DNA of 5,961 nt from Chloroflexota bacterium (GTDB lineage: Bacteria; Chloroflexota; Anaerolineae; B4-G1; SLSP01): contig JAAZNO010000287.1 of the NCBI GenBank assembly GCA_012798275.1, positions 1-5,961 of the forward strand, given 5' to 3'. Under the pieces are notes generated by a model that was not told where the DNA came from, made no database searches, and was given only the letters and a program-made list of their open reading frames with translations. Positions 1 through 5,801 of this stretch are shown here, one piece after another (position 1 is the stretch's first letter; every line of letters starts with the position of its first letter). The translations under genes were made by a program, and so were the position numbers.

Positions 1-121
1 CTTCCTCGAACGGCGGATGGCCGCGTTGAATGAGCAACACTTCTGGGCCGCGGGGGCCCGGTCGCGCGAGCGCGATATCCACCGTGAGCATGGGACGCGG
101 ATAGTCGTACGTGTAGGGCAT
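1..121 (-). CDS. NUDIX hydrolase, N-terminal 40 residues (partial, runs off left edge)
   Basis: Read on the minus strand from an ATG at 121-119, the frame is open to the window edge. It begins MPYTYDYPRPMLTVDIALAR and continues with VLLIQRGHPPFEE. An N-terminus of the form MPYTYDYPRP-TVD, followed by a strand ending in LLIQRG-PPFE, is typical of NUDIX proteins related to ADP-ribose pyrophosphatase and ADP-ribose-sensing regulators, in which the next segment is usually G-W-LPGGF. The diagnostic NUDIX box (GX5EX7REUXEEXGU) lies outside the window, so substrate and catalytic competence cannot be judged. Members hydrolyse nucleoside diphosphates linked to another moiety. An AAAGGGGA ribosome binding site at 131-138 sits nine bases before the start. 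The gene follows the oligoendopeptidase gene on the same strand after 96 nt. The family call is recognition from about 40 residues only. Confidence 0.75.
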   Translation of the reverse strand, partial: MPYTYDYPRPMLTVDIALARPGPRGPEVLLIQRGHPPFEE

Positions 122-145
122 GGTGGGCGTTCCCCTTTGAGCGAA

Positions 146-214
146 GAAGAGTGAGCGGAGAAGAGTGAGCGGTGAGTAGAGAGCAGAACAATTGACTGCT
201 CACCTCCTCACTCT
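146..214. repeat. Purine-rich tandem repeat plus imperfect inverted repeat between the peptidase and NUDIX genes
   Basis: GAAGAGTGAGCG occurs twice, at 146-157 and 160-171 (period 14). The second copy forms one arm of an interrupted inverted repeat: AGAGTGAG at 162-169 pairs with CTCACTCT at 207-214, and inside that GAGCAG at 181-186 pairs with CTGCTC at 196-201 around a nine-base loop. The structure ends four bases before the peptidase stop codon. Transcribed from the minus strand it would fold just downstream of the peptidase stop, but no T-run follows, so it is not a standard intrinsic terminator. It could be a 3'-end stabilising hairpin or simply low-complexity intergenic repeat. Confidence 0.6.
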
Positions 215-217
215 TTC

Positions 218-2029
218 TCATTCCCCTTCCGCAATCAATGCCTCGAAGCGGTCAATGTCCTCGCGGATCAGGTCCAGGCTGGCCTGCCAGAATTGCGGCG
301 AGCGGATGTCAATGCCGAAGCGGGCGGCCAGGGTGGCGGCGTCAGCCATGCCGGTCGCGGCGAGGAGCTCGTCGTAGCTGTCGCGGAAGGCGTCGGGATC
401 CTGCCGGTAGCGGGCATACAGTCCCAGGCTGAACAGGTGCCCGAACATGTACGGGAAGTTGTAGAACACGGAGCTGTAGTAGTGCGGTTTTGCAGCCCAC
501 ATGTAAGGATGGAGCCCCTCAGGATCGAGGCCGTCGCCGTAGGTCTGCAGCTGCGCCTCGCGCATGATCGCGCAGAATTCTTCGGTGGAGAGCTCGCGTT
601 CCTTGCGACGTTCAAATACCGCTTGCTCAAAGAGGAAGCGGCTGGTGATGTCAATGGTGACCTGGACCGAATGTTGCAGGGAGGACTCGAGGATGGCGAG
701 CTGCTCGCGGCGGTCGGCGTGCGCCAGGGCCGCTTCGCGGACGATGGTCTCGCAGAAGTTGCTGGCGGTTTCGGCCAGGGTCATGGGGGTGCGGCGCTGG
801 ATGTAGGTGCGGGGCGCGCGCTGCAGGTTGTGATAGGCGTGACCGAGCTCGTGAGCCAGGGTGGACATCCCCCCGTAGGCGGGCTGAAAGTTGGAGAGCA
901 CACGCGATTCGTCGTCGCGGACCCCCATGCAGAAGGCGCCGCCGCGCTTGCCGGGACGGGGCTCGGCATCCATCCACTGTTCCTCAAAGGCGCGCCGCGC
1001 CAATGCCGCGAGTTTCGGGGAGTATGCTCCAAATTGCTCCAGGACAAACTCGCGCGCCTCGACGAAATCCCAGGGGCGTGTGTCGGCGGAGAGCGGCGCG
1101 AAGAGATCATACCACGCCAGGACGGGCACGCCGAGGGCGCGAGCCTTGGCGTGCAGGTAGCGGCGTAGCTCCGGGAAGGCCGCGCGGGCCGTGTCGAGCA
1201 TGGCCTCGAGGGTGGCCTCGTCAATGTTGTTGTTGAACAGCGCTGCGGCGAGGGGCGATTCCCAACCGCGTTTTGCGGTGAGGGTGAGCGTTTCGCCCTT
1301 GAGACTGTTGAGGGCGGCGGCGATGGGAACGGCGTTGTGCTCCCATGCGGCGAGTTCCGCCTCGTAGGCCGCCTGGCGGATGTCGCGTCCGGCGTCGTAG
1401 GCAAGGTTGCGGATGGCGGTCATCGGCAGGGTCTGCCGTGCGCCTTTGATCTCCAGCTCGACCATGATTTGCGAACTGAAGGTTTCGTACAGTTTGTACC
1501 AGGCGGTGGAGCCGGTGAGCTCCAGCTGCGCGGCAAGCGCTTCTTCGGCGGGCGACATCAGATGCCGCGCCTGGATGGCGATCCTTTCCAGGGCGTAGGC
1601 GTGCGCCTGGGCGACGGGCGAGGCGGCGATGAGGGCTGCGATGTCCAGACTGCCCAACCAGGCGGTGAGCCGCGTCGTCAGCACCGAGAAGCGCAGCCTC
1701 TGTTGTTCCAGGCGACTTGCCTGAGCCTGCGCCAGCTCGTTGCGCGAATCCGTCGTGGTGAAGGCGCTGATGTAGGCGTCGAGGGTGCGCAGCTGGTCGC
1801 CCAGGGCGTTGTAGCGCTGCAGGATCATCTCGAAGAGGGCGATCGTCTCGGCGTTGATGGGCAGCGGCGTGTCGCGCAGCAGGATGGCGTTGGCGTCGAA
1901 GGCCTCCGTGAGCGCGTCGAGCGCTGCAACGCCGGCCTGAAAGCCGGCCTCGAATTCCGGCGTGTCCAGCCCGGGGAAAATCGGCGTCATGTCCCAATGA
2001 GGTAAAGCGGCTTGTTGCGTCTGTTTCAT
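218..2029 (-). CDS. pepF: M3 family oligoendopeptidase (PepF-like zinc metallopeptidase)
   Basis: The 603-residue product is a cytoplasmic-type zinc peptidase that should cleave short peptides, probably in intracellular peptide turnover. No signal peptide or membrane segment is visible. The catalytic HEXXH motif is HELGH at residues 393-397 within LAHELGHAYHN, giving zinc ligands H393 and H397 and general base E394. The third ligand is expected to be E420 in MTLAETASNF, as in M3 peptidases. A Tyr/Gly-rich segment at about 516-530 (PHYYSSVFYNFPYMFG) matches the C-terminal substrate-binding region of oligoendopeptidase F. The helical N-terminal half, about residues 10-200, fits the PepF N-terminal domain, and full length agrees with the family's roughly 600 residues. 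The ATG is supported by a perfect AAGGAGGT site at 2036-2043, six bases upstream. The stop is TGA. It follows the 2H phosphoesterase gene after 92 nt, with no obvious functional link. Family assignment is very secure; the exact peptide specificity is not. Confidence 0.95.
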   Translation of the reverse strand: MKQTQQAALPHWDMTPIFPGLDTPEFEAGFQAGVAALDALTEAFDANAILLRDTPLPINAETIALFEMILQRYNALGDQLRTLDAYISAFTTTDSRNELAQAQASRLEQQRLRFSVLTTRLTAWLGSLDIAALIAASPVAQAHAYALERIAIQARHLMSPAEEALAAQLELTGSTAWYKLYETFSSQIMVELEIKGARQTLPMTAIRNLAYDAGRDIRQAAYEAELAAWEHNAVPIAAALNSLKGETLTLTAKRGWESPLAAALFNNNIDEATLEAMLDTARAAFPELRRYLHAKARALGVPVLAWYDLFAPLSADTRPWDFVEAREFVLEQFGAYSPKLAALARRAFEEQWMDAEPRPGKRGGAFCMGVRDDESRVLSNFQPAYGGMSTLAHELGHAYHNLQRAPRTYIQRRTPMTLAETASNFCETIVREAALAHADRREQLAILESSLQHSVQVTIDITSRFLFEQAVFERRKERELSTEEFCAIMREAQLQTYGDGLDPEGLHPYMWAAKPHYYSSVFYNFPYMFGHLFSLGLYARYRQDPDAFRDSYDELLAATGMADAATLAARFGIDIRSPQFWQASLDLIREDIDRFEALIAEGE

Positions 2030-2035
2030 AGAGCG

Positions 2036-2043
2036 ACCTCCTT
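2036..2043 (-). promoter_or_regulatory. Consensus Shine-Dalgarno site of the oligoendopeptidase gene
   Basis: On the minus strand this reads AAGGAGGT, a full complement to the usual 16S rRNA 3' end, six bases before the ATG at 2029-2027. It fixes the start of the peptidase gene. Confidence 0.85.
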
Positions 2044-2121
2044 AATTCAGGTGACTTGAGCGCGCGTCCGCCATGAGGGACGCTGCGTGACAGGTAATGC
2101 AGGAAATCATGATTCTGATCC

Positions 2122-2760
2122 TCAGCGGCTCCCCTGCAGCGGATAGCGCTGGTTCACGTCCAGCACACCGCAGTTATCGCAGATGGCCGTGAGATTGTGG
2201 ACGACCATGCTCCAGTCGAAGCGGCGCGGGCTGAGATGGGCGATGACGGCTGCCAGCGTCTGCGGCTCTACCGCGCCAAGCGTCAGGGTGATGTGGGGCA
2301 GCCAGTTTTCCGGGAAATAGTACGGGACGGGATCACTGGCCAGGGGATGCAGGCGCTGGCACAGTTCTGCGTGAAAGAGCGAGAGGCGCGCCTCGCGCAC
2401 GATGGGAATGTAGAGCACCGGCAGGGAGCCCGTGAACAATCCCAGGCCCCCCGTACGGACGTGAAAGGGCGCCCATTCTCCGGCGAATTCGCGCAGGGCC
2501 TGGTCGAGGGCCTCGGGATCGTAGGCCTGGGCGACATGATAGGAGAAGTGCGGGATGGGCGCCGTGTAGTTGTCCGTGACGTTGAATTCCCGCCGCAGCT
2601 CCTCCCAGAGCGCCAGCACTTGCTCCTGAGAGCGCTCGTCCAGCACAGAGACGACGGCTTCCAGCGTGCGGTCGGCGGCTGCCGGCGCTGCGTGGGTCGT
2701 CCCGCCGGTCATAGCGCCGGCAATATTGAAGGAAGCCTCTTGAGTCCTTTCGTGCGTCAC
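2122..2760 (-). CDS. 2'-5' RNA ligase / 2H phosphoesterase superfamily protein
   Basis: The 212-residue product carries the two histidine motifs that define 2H phosphoesterases: HFS at residues 71-73 (in PIPHFSYHVAQ) and HIT at 156-158 (in WLPHITLTLG). Each motif has the H-x-T/S pattern that builds the symmetric active site of LigT-like proteins. Known members act on 2'-5' linkages or 2',3'-cyclic phosphates in RNA or nucleotides; the substrate here cannot be read from sequence. The recognisable fold starts at about residue 33 (LEAVVSVLDERSQEQVLALW), so the first 30 residues, which are Ala/Thr/Gly-rich, are an extension or a misplaced start. The start used is GTG at 2760-2758, without a good Shine-Dalgarno sequence (only GAAAG nearby). 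An in-frame ATG at residue 17 is an alternative but is no better served. It lies 68 nt after the saccharopine dehydrogenase stop and has a TATAAT of its own, so it may be transcribed separately. The stop is TGA. Confidence 0.85.
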   Translation of the reverse strand: MTHERTQEASFNIAGAMTGGTTHAAPAAADRTLEAVVSVLDERSQEQVLALWEELRREFNVTDNYTAPIPHFSYHVAQAYDPEALDQALREFAGEWAPFHVRTGGLGLFTGSLPVLYIPIVREARLSLFHAELCQRLHPLASDPVPYYFPENWLPHITLTLGAVEPQTLAAVIAHLSPRRFDWSMVVHNLTAICDNCGVLDVNQRYPLQGSR

Positions 2761-2801
2761 GGTATTCTTTCGGTTTGAGTTGATATGCCAGACCGTTGCG
2801 T

Positions 2802-2831
2802 ATTATACTCGACTTCTCCGCAAAGCGCTTA
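2802..2831 (-). promoter_or_regulatory. Candidate promoter of the 2H phosphoesterase gene
   Basis: On the minus strand a perfect -10 box TATAAT lies at 2807-2802. Eighteen bases upstream is TAAGCG (2831-2826), a poor match to TTGACA that overlaps the stop codon of the saccharopine dehydrogenase gene. Transcription would start near 2795, giving a leader of about 35 nt before the GTG start. The -10 box is clear, but the weak -35 limits confidence. Confidence 0.5.
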
Positions 2832-4175
2832 CGCCGGGCCGCCTGCAACTGCCGTGCCCTGTTCCTCGAAGCGGAGTCCGTAGGACGCGAGCTCGCTGAG
2901 CACTGGCAGGTAGATTTCTGGCAGAATGGGGATGAGGACGCCGGGCCGTCGCAGGGTGCCTTCGAGCAACAGCCGACCTCCTATCGCCGCTGAAAGTCCC
3001 ACGGCGCGCGCCATGGCGGTGTCGCCGCCGGGGATGCCATAGACGAGCAAGGTGGAGGTGCGGCGCTCCTCCCGTTCGGGGTAGGCGATGCCAAATTCGT
3101 GATGCATGACGAGCATGTCGCGCTCGTCGGCTGCAAATTGCATCCGCGCTAACATGCAGGCCGTGAGCACGTCAATGGGCCCGCCGTGGCGGAGCGGCAG
3201 GGGGTCGGCGGAAAACAATCCCAGCCAGGCGAGGGCTTCCACCGGCGCGGCGTGGGGATCGAGGCCCGCGCGGGCGGCGAGCGTGCGGCGCACGGCGGCG
3301 GGACGGGCGTCGTCGCCGCCGAGGAGGGCCGCCGTCCATGCTCCCAGAGTCGCCTGGGGCCAGGTCTGCGGCTCGAGCTCCAGGAATCCCAATTTCAGGA
3401 GCACGTTCAACGCCTCACACCATCCCGGATAGCGGAGCGTGCCGCGGAAGAGGGTGCGCGCGGTGCGGATGCCGTACAAGTCGGCATAGGGCAGCGCGTC
3501 GCGGTTGGGGTAACCCTCCAGCAGGGGCAGGCCGGGGATGGCGACGGGCCAGTGATGCTCGAAGAGCTCGCCGGCAGGGATGGTGATCTCTGCCCCTTCT
3601 TCCAGATAGTGGGCGGGATTGCGCCCTGCCAGCAACACGCCGCGCGGACTCCACGAGAATTTGTAGCCTAGCGGGTTGGTGTTGGCTTCGGGCGCGGGGA
3701 GGCCGCCGCACCAGGAACGAAACCGTGTGATTTCGCCGCCGGCCTCCTGCGCCTCGTGGATGACCCGCATCGCGGACATGTGATCCATGCCGGGGTCGGC
3801 GCCGATTTCGTTGAGCAAGGTGACACCGGCCTCTCTGGCAGCTCTGTCGAGGGCCCGCATTTCAGGACTGACGTAGGAAGTGGTGACGAGATGTTTGCCG
3901 TGGGCGACGCAGACCGCCGCTACTTGGGCGTGGTAAATGTAGGGCAGCAGGCTGATGACGAGGCCGACTTCGGGCGCGGCGATGGCGTCACGCAGCGCGA
4001 CCGGATCTTCGACGTCCAACCGCTGCGCCGCGCCGCGCGGATGTCCGCCGATGAGAGCCTGCGCGCGCTCGTAATCCAGGCTGGCGACGCGGACTTGAAT
4101 CTCCGGCAAAGCGAGCAGATAGGTGATGGCGGGACCGGCGACCATGCCTGTCCCAAGTACGAGAACGGTTTTCAT
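2829..4175 (-). CDS. Saccharopine dehydrogenase (glutamate-forming) / saccharopine reductase family protein
   Basis: The 448-residue product corresponds to the C-terminal half of eukaryotic alpha-aminoadipic semialdehyde synthase and to fungal Lys9. It should oxidise saccharopine with NAD(P)+ to glutamate and 2-aminoadipate 6-semialdehyde in the cytoplasm. An N-terminal Rossmann fold carries GTGMVAG at residues 8-14, and VISLLPY lies at 73-79. Strongly conserved family segments follow: NEIGADPGMDHM (122-133), CGGLPAPEANTNPLGYKFSW (156-175), EGYPNRD (220-226), and YGIRTARTLFRGTLRYPGW (234-252). Length is normal and no key segment is missing. The ATG has GAGGAG at 4187-4192, eleven bases upstream; the stop is TAA. 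It lies 74 nt downstream of the partner reductase gene on the same strand and is probably co-transcribed with it. Direction in vivo (breakdown or synthesis of lysine) is inferred from the usual bacterial role, not shown here. Some saccharopine-dehydrogenase-like proteins act on other substrates, but the paired reductase makes the assignment strong. Confidence 0.92.
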   Translation of the reverse strand: MKTVLVLGTGMVAGPAITYLLALPEIQVRVASLDYERAQALIGGHPRGAAQRLDVEDPVALRDAIAAPEVGLVISLLPYIYHAQVAAVCVAHGKHLVTTSYVSPEMRALDRAAREAGVTLLNEIGADPGMDHMSAMRVIHEAQEAGGEITRFRSWCGGLPAPEANTNPLGYKFSWSPRGVLLAGRNPAHYLEEGAEITIPAGELFEHHWPVAIPGLPLLEGYPNRDALPYADLYGIRTARTLFRGTLRYPGWCEALNVLLKLGFLELEPQTWPQATLGAWTAALLGGDDARPAAVRRTLAARAGLDPHAAPVEALAWLGLFSADPLPLRHGGPIDVLTACMLARMQFAADERDMLVMHHEFGIAYPEREERRTSTLLVYGIPGGDTAMARAVGLSAAIGGRLLLEGTLRRPGVLIPILPEIYLPVLSELASYGLRFEEQGTAVAGGPA

Positions 4176-4202
4176 GGTTGGGGGTGCTCCTCTCTGAAAA
4201 TA

Positions 4203-4230
4203 GGCGAATCCGCGAATGGCGAATCAGCGA
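4203..4230. repeat. Short-period GCGAAT repeat between the reductase and dehydrogenase genes
   Basis: GCGAAT occurs at 4204-4209, 4212-4217 and 4219-4224, followed by a partial GCGA at 4227-4230, at spacings of 8, 7 and 8 bases. It fills part of the 74-nt gap between two genes read on the minus strand. No coding role is visible, and no clear dyad or terminator is associated with it. Confidence 0.6.
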
Positions 4231-4248
4231 GTTATTTACGTTCATGCG

Positions 4249-4266
4249 TTCACACCTTCACACCTT
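4249..4266. repeat. Period-8 TTCACACC repeat overlapping the end of the reductase gene
   Basis: TTCACACC occurs twice in tandem from 4249 to 4264 and is followed by TTCGCCC. On the minus strand the repeat encodes the last residues of the reductase (GVKV) and its TGA stop. The C-terminal tail of that protein is therefore written in low-complexity repeat. Confidence 0.6.
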
Positions 4267-5593
4267 CGCCCGTTTCCACGTGTTTTTCCAGATAGCGGTA
4301 GGGGGGTGTCAGTTCTCCGTGCCACAGGATAAAGGCGTTTTTGAGGATTGGCGGGAGATTCACCTCCTCGAATGGGGCTGCGTAATCCGCTTCGGCGAGC
4401 GCCGGGATGAAGGGCATGAGGGTGCTGCTGAAGTGCGTCGAGGATTCGCGGGGCAGCTCGCAGGGCAGATTATCTACCGCGAGGATGACGACGCCCGGCC
4501 CGCTGCAGGCGTGCGCGTCCGCGCCCGGCTCTTGCGCTTCACCGGTGAACGGATTGTAGACGTAAACAGGGCAACCGGGATTCGTCGTCTGAAGGGTGCA
4601 TTCAATGGCGCCTTCGGTATCGCAGCTGATGTCCCCGATCACGCGCAGCTGGGGGGTGCCCTGTTGCTCGAACAGCGCGCGCAGGCCCGCCTTGGTGACC
4701 AGGCGGGGATAGCGCGGCGTCCAGAAGATGCCGTTGATGAGTACCGTGAGATACGGTAGATAGGACTCGAAGCGCGAGCGATAACGTTCCGGGTGGCGGT
4801 AGTACTCCTGGAGGGCGAAGCTCGCGTGCGGGTCAAGCGGCTCGACCATGTCGGCCTCTTTGAAGACGACTTTGTAGACGTGATGGGGGTCGCCTCCCTC
4901 GAAGCGATCTAATTCCGCGGCGTTGATTTCGATGACGGGCAGCAGATCGTAGATGTGCTGCGCGCCGCGTGAGACGTTGCCGTAGCCGGCAAAGCCGCAG
5001 ATGAGCGGGGTGAGCGAGGCGGGCAGCCCTTCGTGTTTGATGCGCGCGCCAACTTCATGGACGGCATTGCGCGCCGTCTCGAGGGTGCCGTATGCCAGCG
5101 TTGGCTGCAGCGCGGCGAAGGGGGTGGGGAGGCCTTCGACGGCAAGCCGCTGTCCCAGCGCCCAAAGCGTGTCAATCATCCCGGCCGCCCCCGCGTAATT
5201 GCCGAAGAAGATGAGACGACGGCCATTTTCATCCACAATGCGTTCGAAGTCCAATAGCTGGCAGCGCAGTTCCATCAACCGCTGCAACATGGACATGTTG
5301 GCGGGCTGCCCCTTGATGGTGTGCGAGAAAAAGGCATAGGTCTTGTGGGCTTCGAGGGCGGGGATGGGAATTTCCTTGATTGCCAGGATGAGGGGGCAGT
5401 CGTGGAGCGTGGGCGCGACCTGCGCACCGGCGGCGAGGTATTCCTCAGCGGTGAAAGCCCGAATTGGGGATTCTTGCACCACGAATTCGAGGTTATGGGA
5501 GGCTCGCAGCGCGGCAATGTGCTCCGGCACGAGGGAGGCGCGGCCTTCCCAGATGTTTTTGTCTTCCAGCCGAATCCCAATGCGTGAGGTCAT
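4250..5593 (-). CDS. Lysine-ketoglutarate reductase (saccharopine-forming) domain protein, stand-alone
   Basis: The 447-residue product matches the whole N-terminal half of eukaryotic alpha-aminoadipic semialdehyde synthase. That half condenses lysine with 2-oxoglutarate and reduces the adduct with NADPH to saccharopine. Conserved blocks, in order, are: WEGRASLVPEHI (15-26, like WERRAPLAP-HI in animals), FFSHTIKGQPANM (88-100), GAAGMID (135-141), GYGNVSRGAQ (203-212, nucleotide-binding loop), HPERYRSRF (267-275), LINGIFW (285-291), DISCDTEGAIE (321-331) and VDNLPCELP (373-381). No saccharopine dehydrogenase domain is fused; that activity is encoded by the next gene, 74 nt downstream. No signal peptide or membrane segment is seen. 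The ATG is supported by AAAGGAG at 5600-5606, six bases upstream, and by a good promoter. The stop is TGA and lies in a short tandem repeat. A related alternative is alanine dehydrogenase / NAD(P) transhydrogenase, which shares this fold, but the listed motifs are specific to the reductase. Confidence 0.9.
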   Translation of the reverse strand: MTSRIGIRLEDKNIWEGRASLVPEHIAALRASHNLEFVVQESPIRAFTAEEYLAAGAQVAPTLHDCPLILAIKEIPIPALEAHKTYAFFSHTIKGQPANMSMLQRLMELRCQLLDFERIVDENGRRLIFFGNYAGAAGMIDTLWALGQRLAVEGLPTPFAALQPTLAYGTLETARNAVHEVGARIKHEGLPASLTPLICGFAGYGNVSRGAQHIYDLLPVIEINAAELDRFEGGDPHHVYKVVFKEADMVEPLDPHASFALQEYYRHPERYRSRFESYLPYLTVLINGIFWTPRYPRLVTKAGLRALFEQQGTPQLRVIGDISCDTEGAIECTLQTTNPGCPVYVYNPFTGEAQEPGADAHACSGPGVVILAVDNLPCELPRESSTHFSSTLMPFIPALAEADYAAPFEEVNLPPILKNAFILWHGELTPPYRYLEKHVETGEGVKV

Positions 5594-5637
5594 AGGGTGC
5601 TCCTTTATGTGAATTCGTTCGCCAAGCTCTTCGCTTT

Positions 5638-5667
5638 AGTATAGCATGAGGCGTGGCGTGGCTTCAA
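5638..5667 (-). promoter_or_regulatory. Sigma70-type promoter for the reductase-dehydrogenase pair
   Basis: On the minus strand TTGAAG (5667-5662) and TATACT (5643-5638) are separated by 18 bases. The -10 is preceded by TGC, giving an extended -10 (TGCTATACT). Transcription would begin near 5631, leaving about 38 nt of leader with AAAGGAG before the reductase ATG. No riboswitch fits in so short a leader. Confidence 0.65.
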
Positions 5668-5678
5668 TGGGTGTTTTA

Positions 5679-5726
5679 CCTGTCATCTCAGGCCGTTTGT
5701 CCTGTGTGATCGGGCCTGGCTACAGG
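5679..5726. promoter_or_regulatory. Nested inverted repeats in the divergent intergenic region; possible operator
   Basis: Three dyads overlap here: CCTG/CAGG at 5679-5682 and 5689-5692, CAGGCC/GGCCTG at 5689-5694 and 5713-5718, and CCTGT/ACAGG at 5701-5705 and 5722-5726. They lie between the outward-facing promoters, just upstream of the aldolase -35 box. Their position suits a regulator binding site, but the arms are short and some may be chance. Confidence 0.3.
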
Positions 5727-5731
5727 GTTAT

Positions 5732-5762
5732 TTGACTTTTCTGGGGAAGGGGTTATTACTAT
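5732..5762 (+). promoter_or_regulatory. Candidate promoter of the aldolase gene
   Basis: TTGACT at 5732-5737 is a good -35 box. Two -10 candidates overlap downstream: TATTAC at 5754-5759 (spacer 16) and TACTAT at 5757-5762 (spacer 19). Either gives a leader of roughly 30-35 nt ending in the AGGAGG ribosome binding site. Confidence 0.5.
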
Positions 5763-5789
5763 ACCGAAGTGCGTGAATCTTTCTAGCCC

Positions 5790-5795
5790 AGGAGG
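5790..5795 (+). promoter_or_regulatory. Shine-Dalgarno site of the aldolase gene
   Basis: AGGAGG lies six bases before the ATG at 5802-5804. It fixes the translation start upstream of the in-frame TAG, so the TAG cannot be explained away as untranslated leader. Confidence 0.85.
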
Positions 5796-5801
5796 ACTGC
5801 C

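Noticed and set aside
293..1168. Long plus-strand open frame opposite the oligoendopeptidase gene
   Set aside because: It is antisense to a gene with intact catalytic motifs, its translation is Gly/Val/Arg/Ala-rich without a recognisable family, and GC-rich genes routinely leave such open frames on the other strand. The open frame at 1337-2005 is rejected for the same reasons.
2064..2083. Hairpin GCGTCC/GGACGC with 8-base loop upstream of the peptidase gene, considered as a terminator
   Set aside because: The stem is only six pairs and no T-run follows on either strand, so it is not supported as a terminator.
2105..2114. Perfect palindrome AATCATGATT just after the 2H gene stop
   Set aside because: A single 10-base palindrome is expected by chance at this scale and no second copy or promoter context supports an operator.
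2197..2778. Plus-strand open frame opposite the 2H phosphoesterase gene
   Set aside because: The minus-strand frame has both histidine motifs; the plus frame has no family resemblance and no ribosome binding site that I can see.
3186..4759. Several plus-strand open frames (3186-3671, 3756-4295, 4178-4759) opposite the saccharopine-pathway genes
   Set aside because: All are shadows of strongly conserved minus-strand enzymes. The one spanning the intergenic gap (4178-4759) gives no recognisable protein.
5594..5637. Possible lysine riboswitch ahead of the saccharopine-pathway genes
   Set aside because: The leader predicted from the promoter is only about 38 nt, far shorter than a lysine riboswitch, and no such fold is visible.
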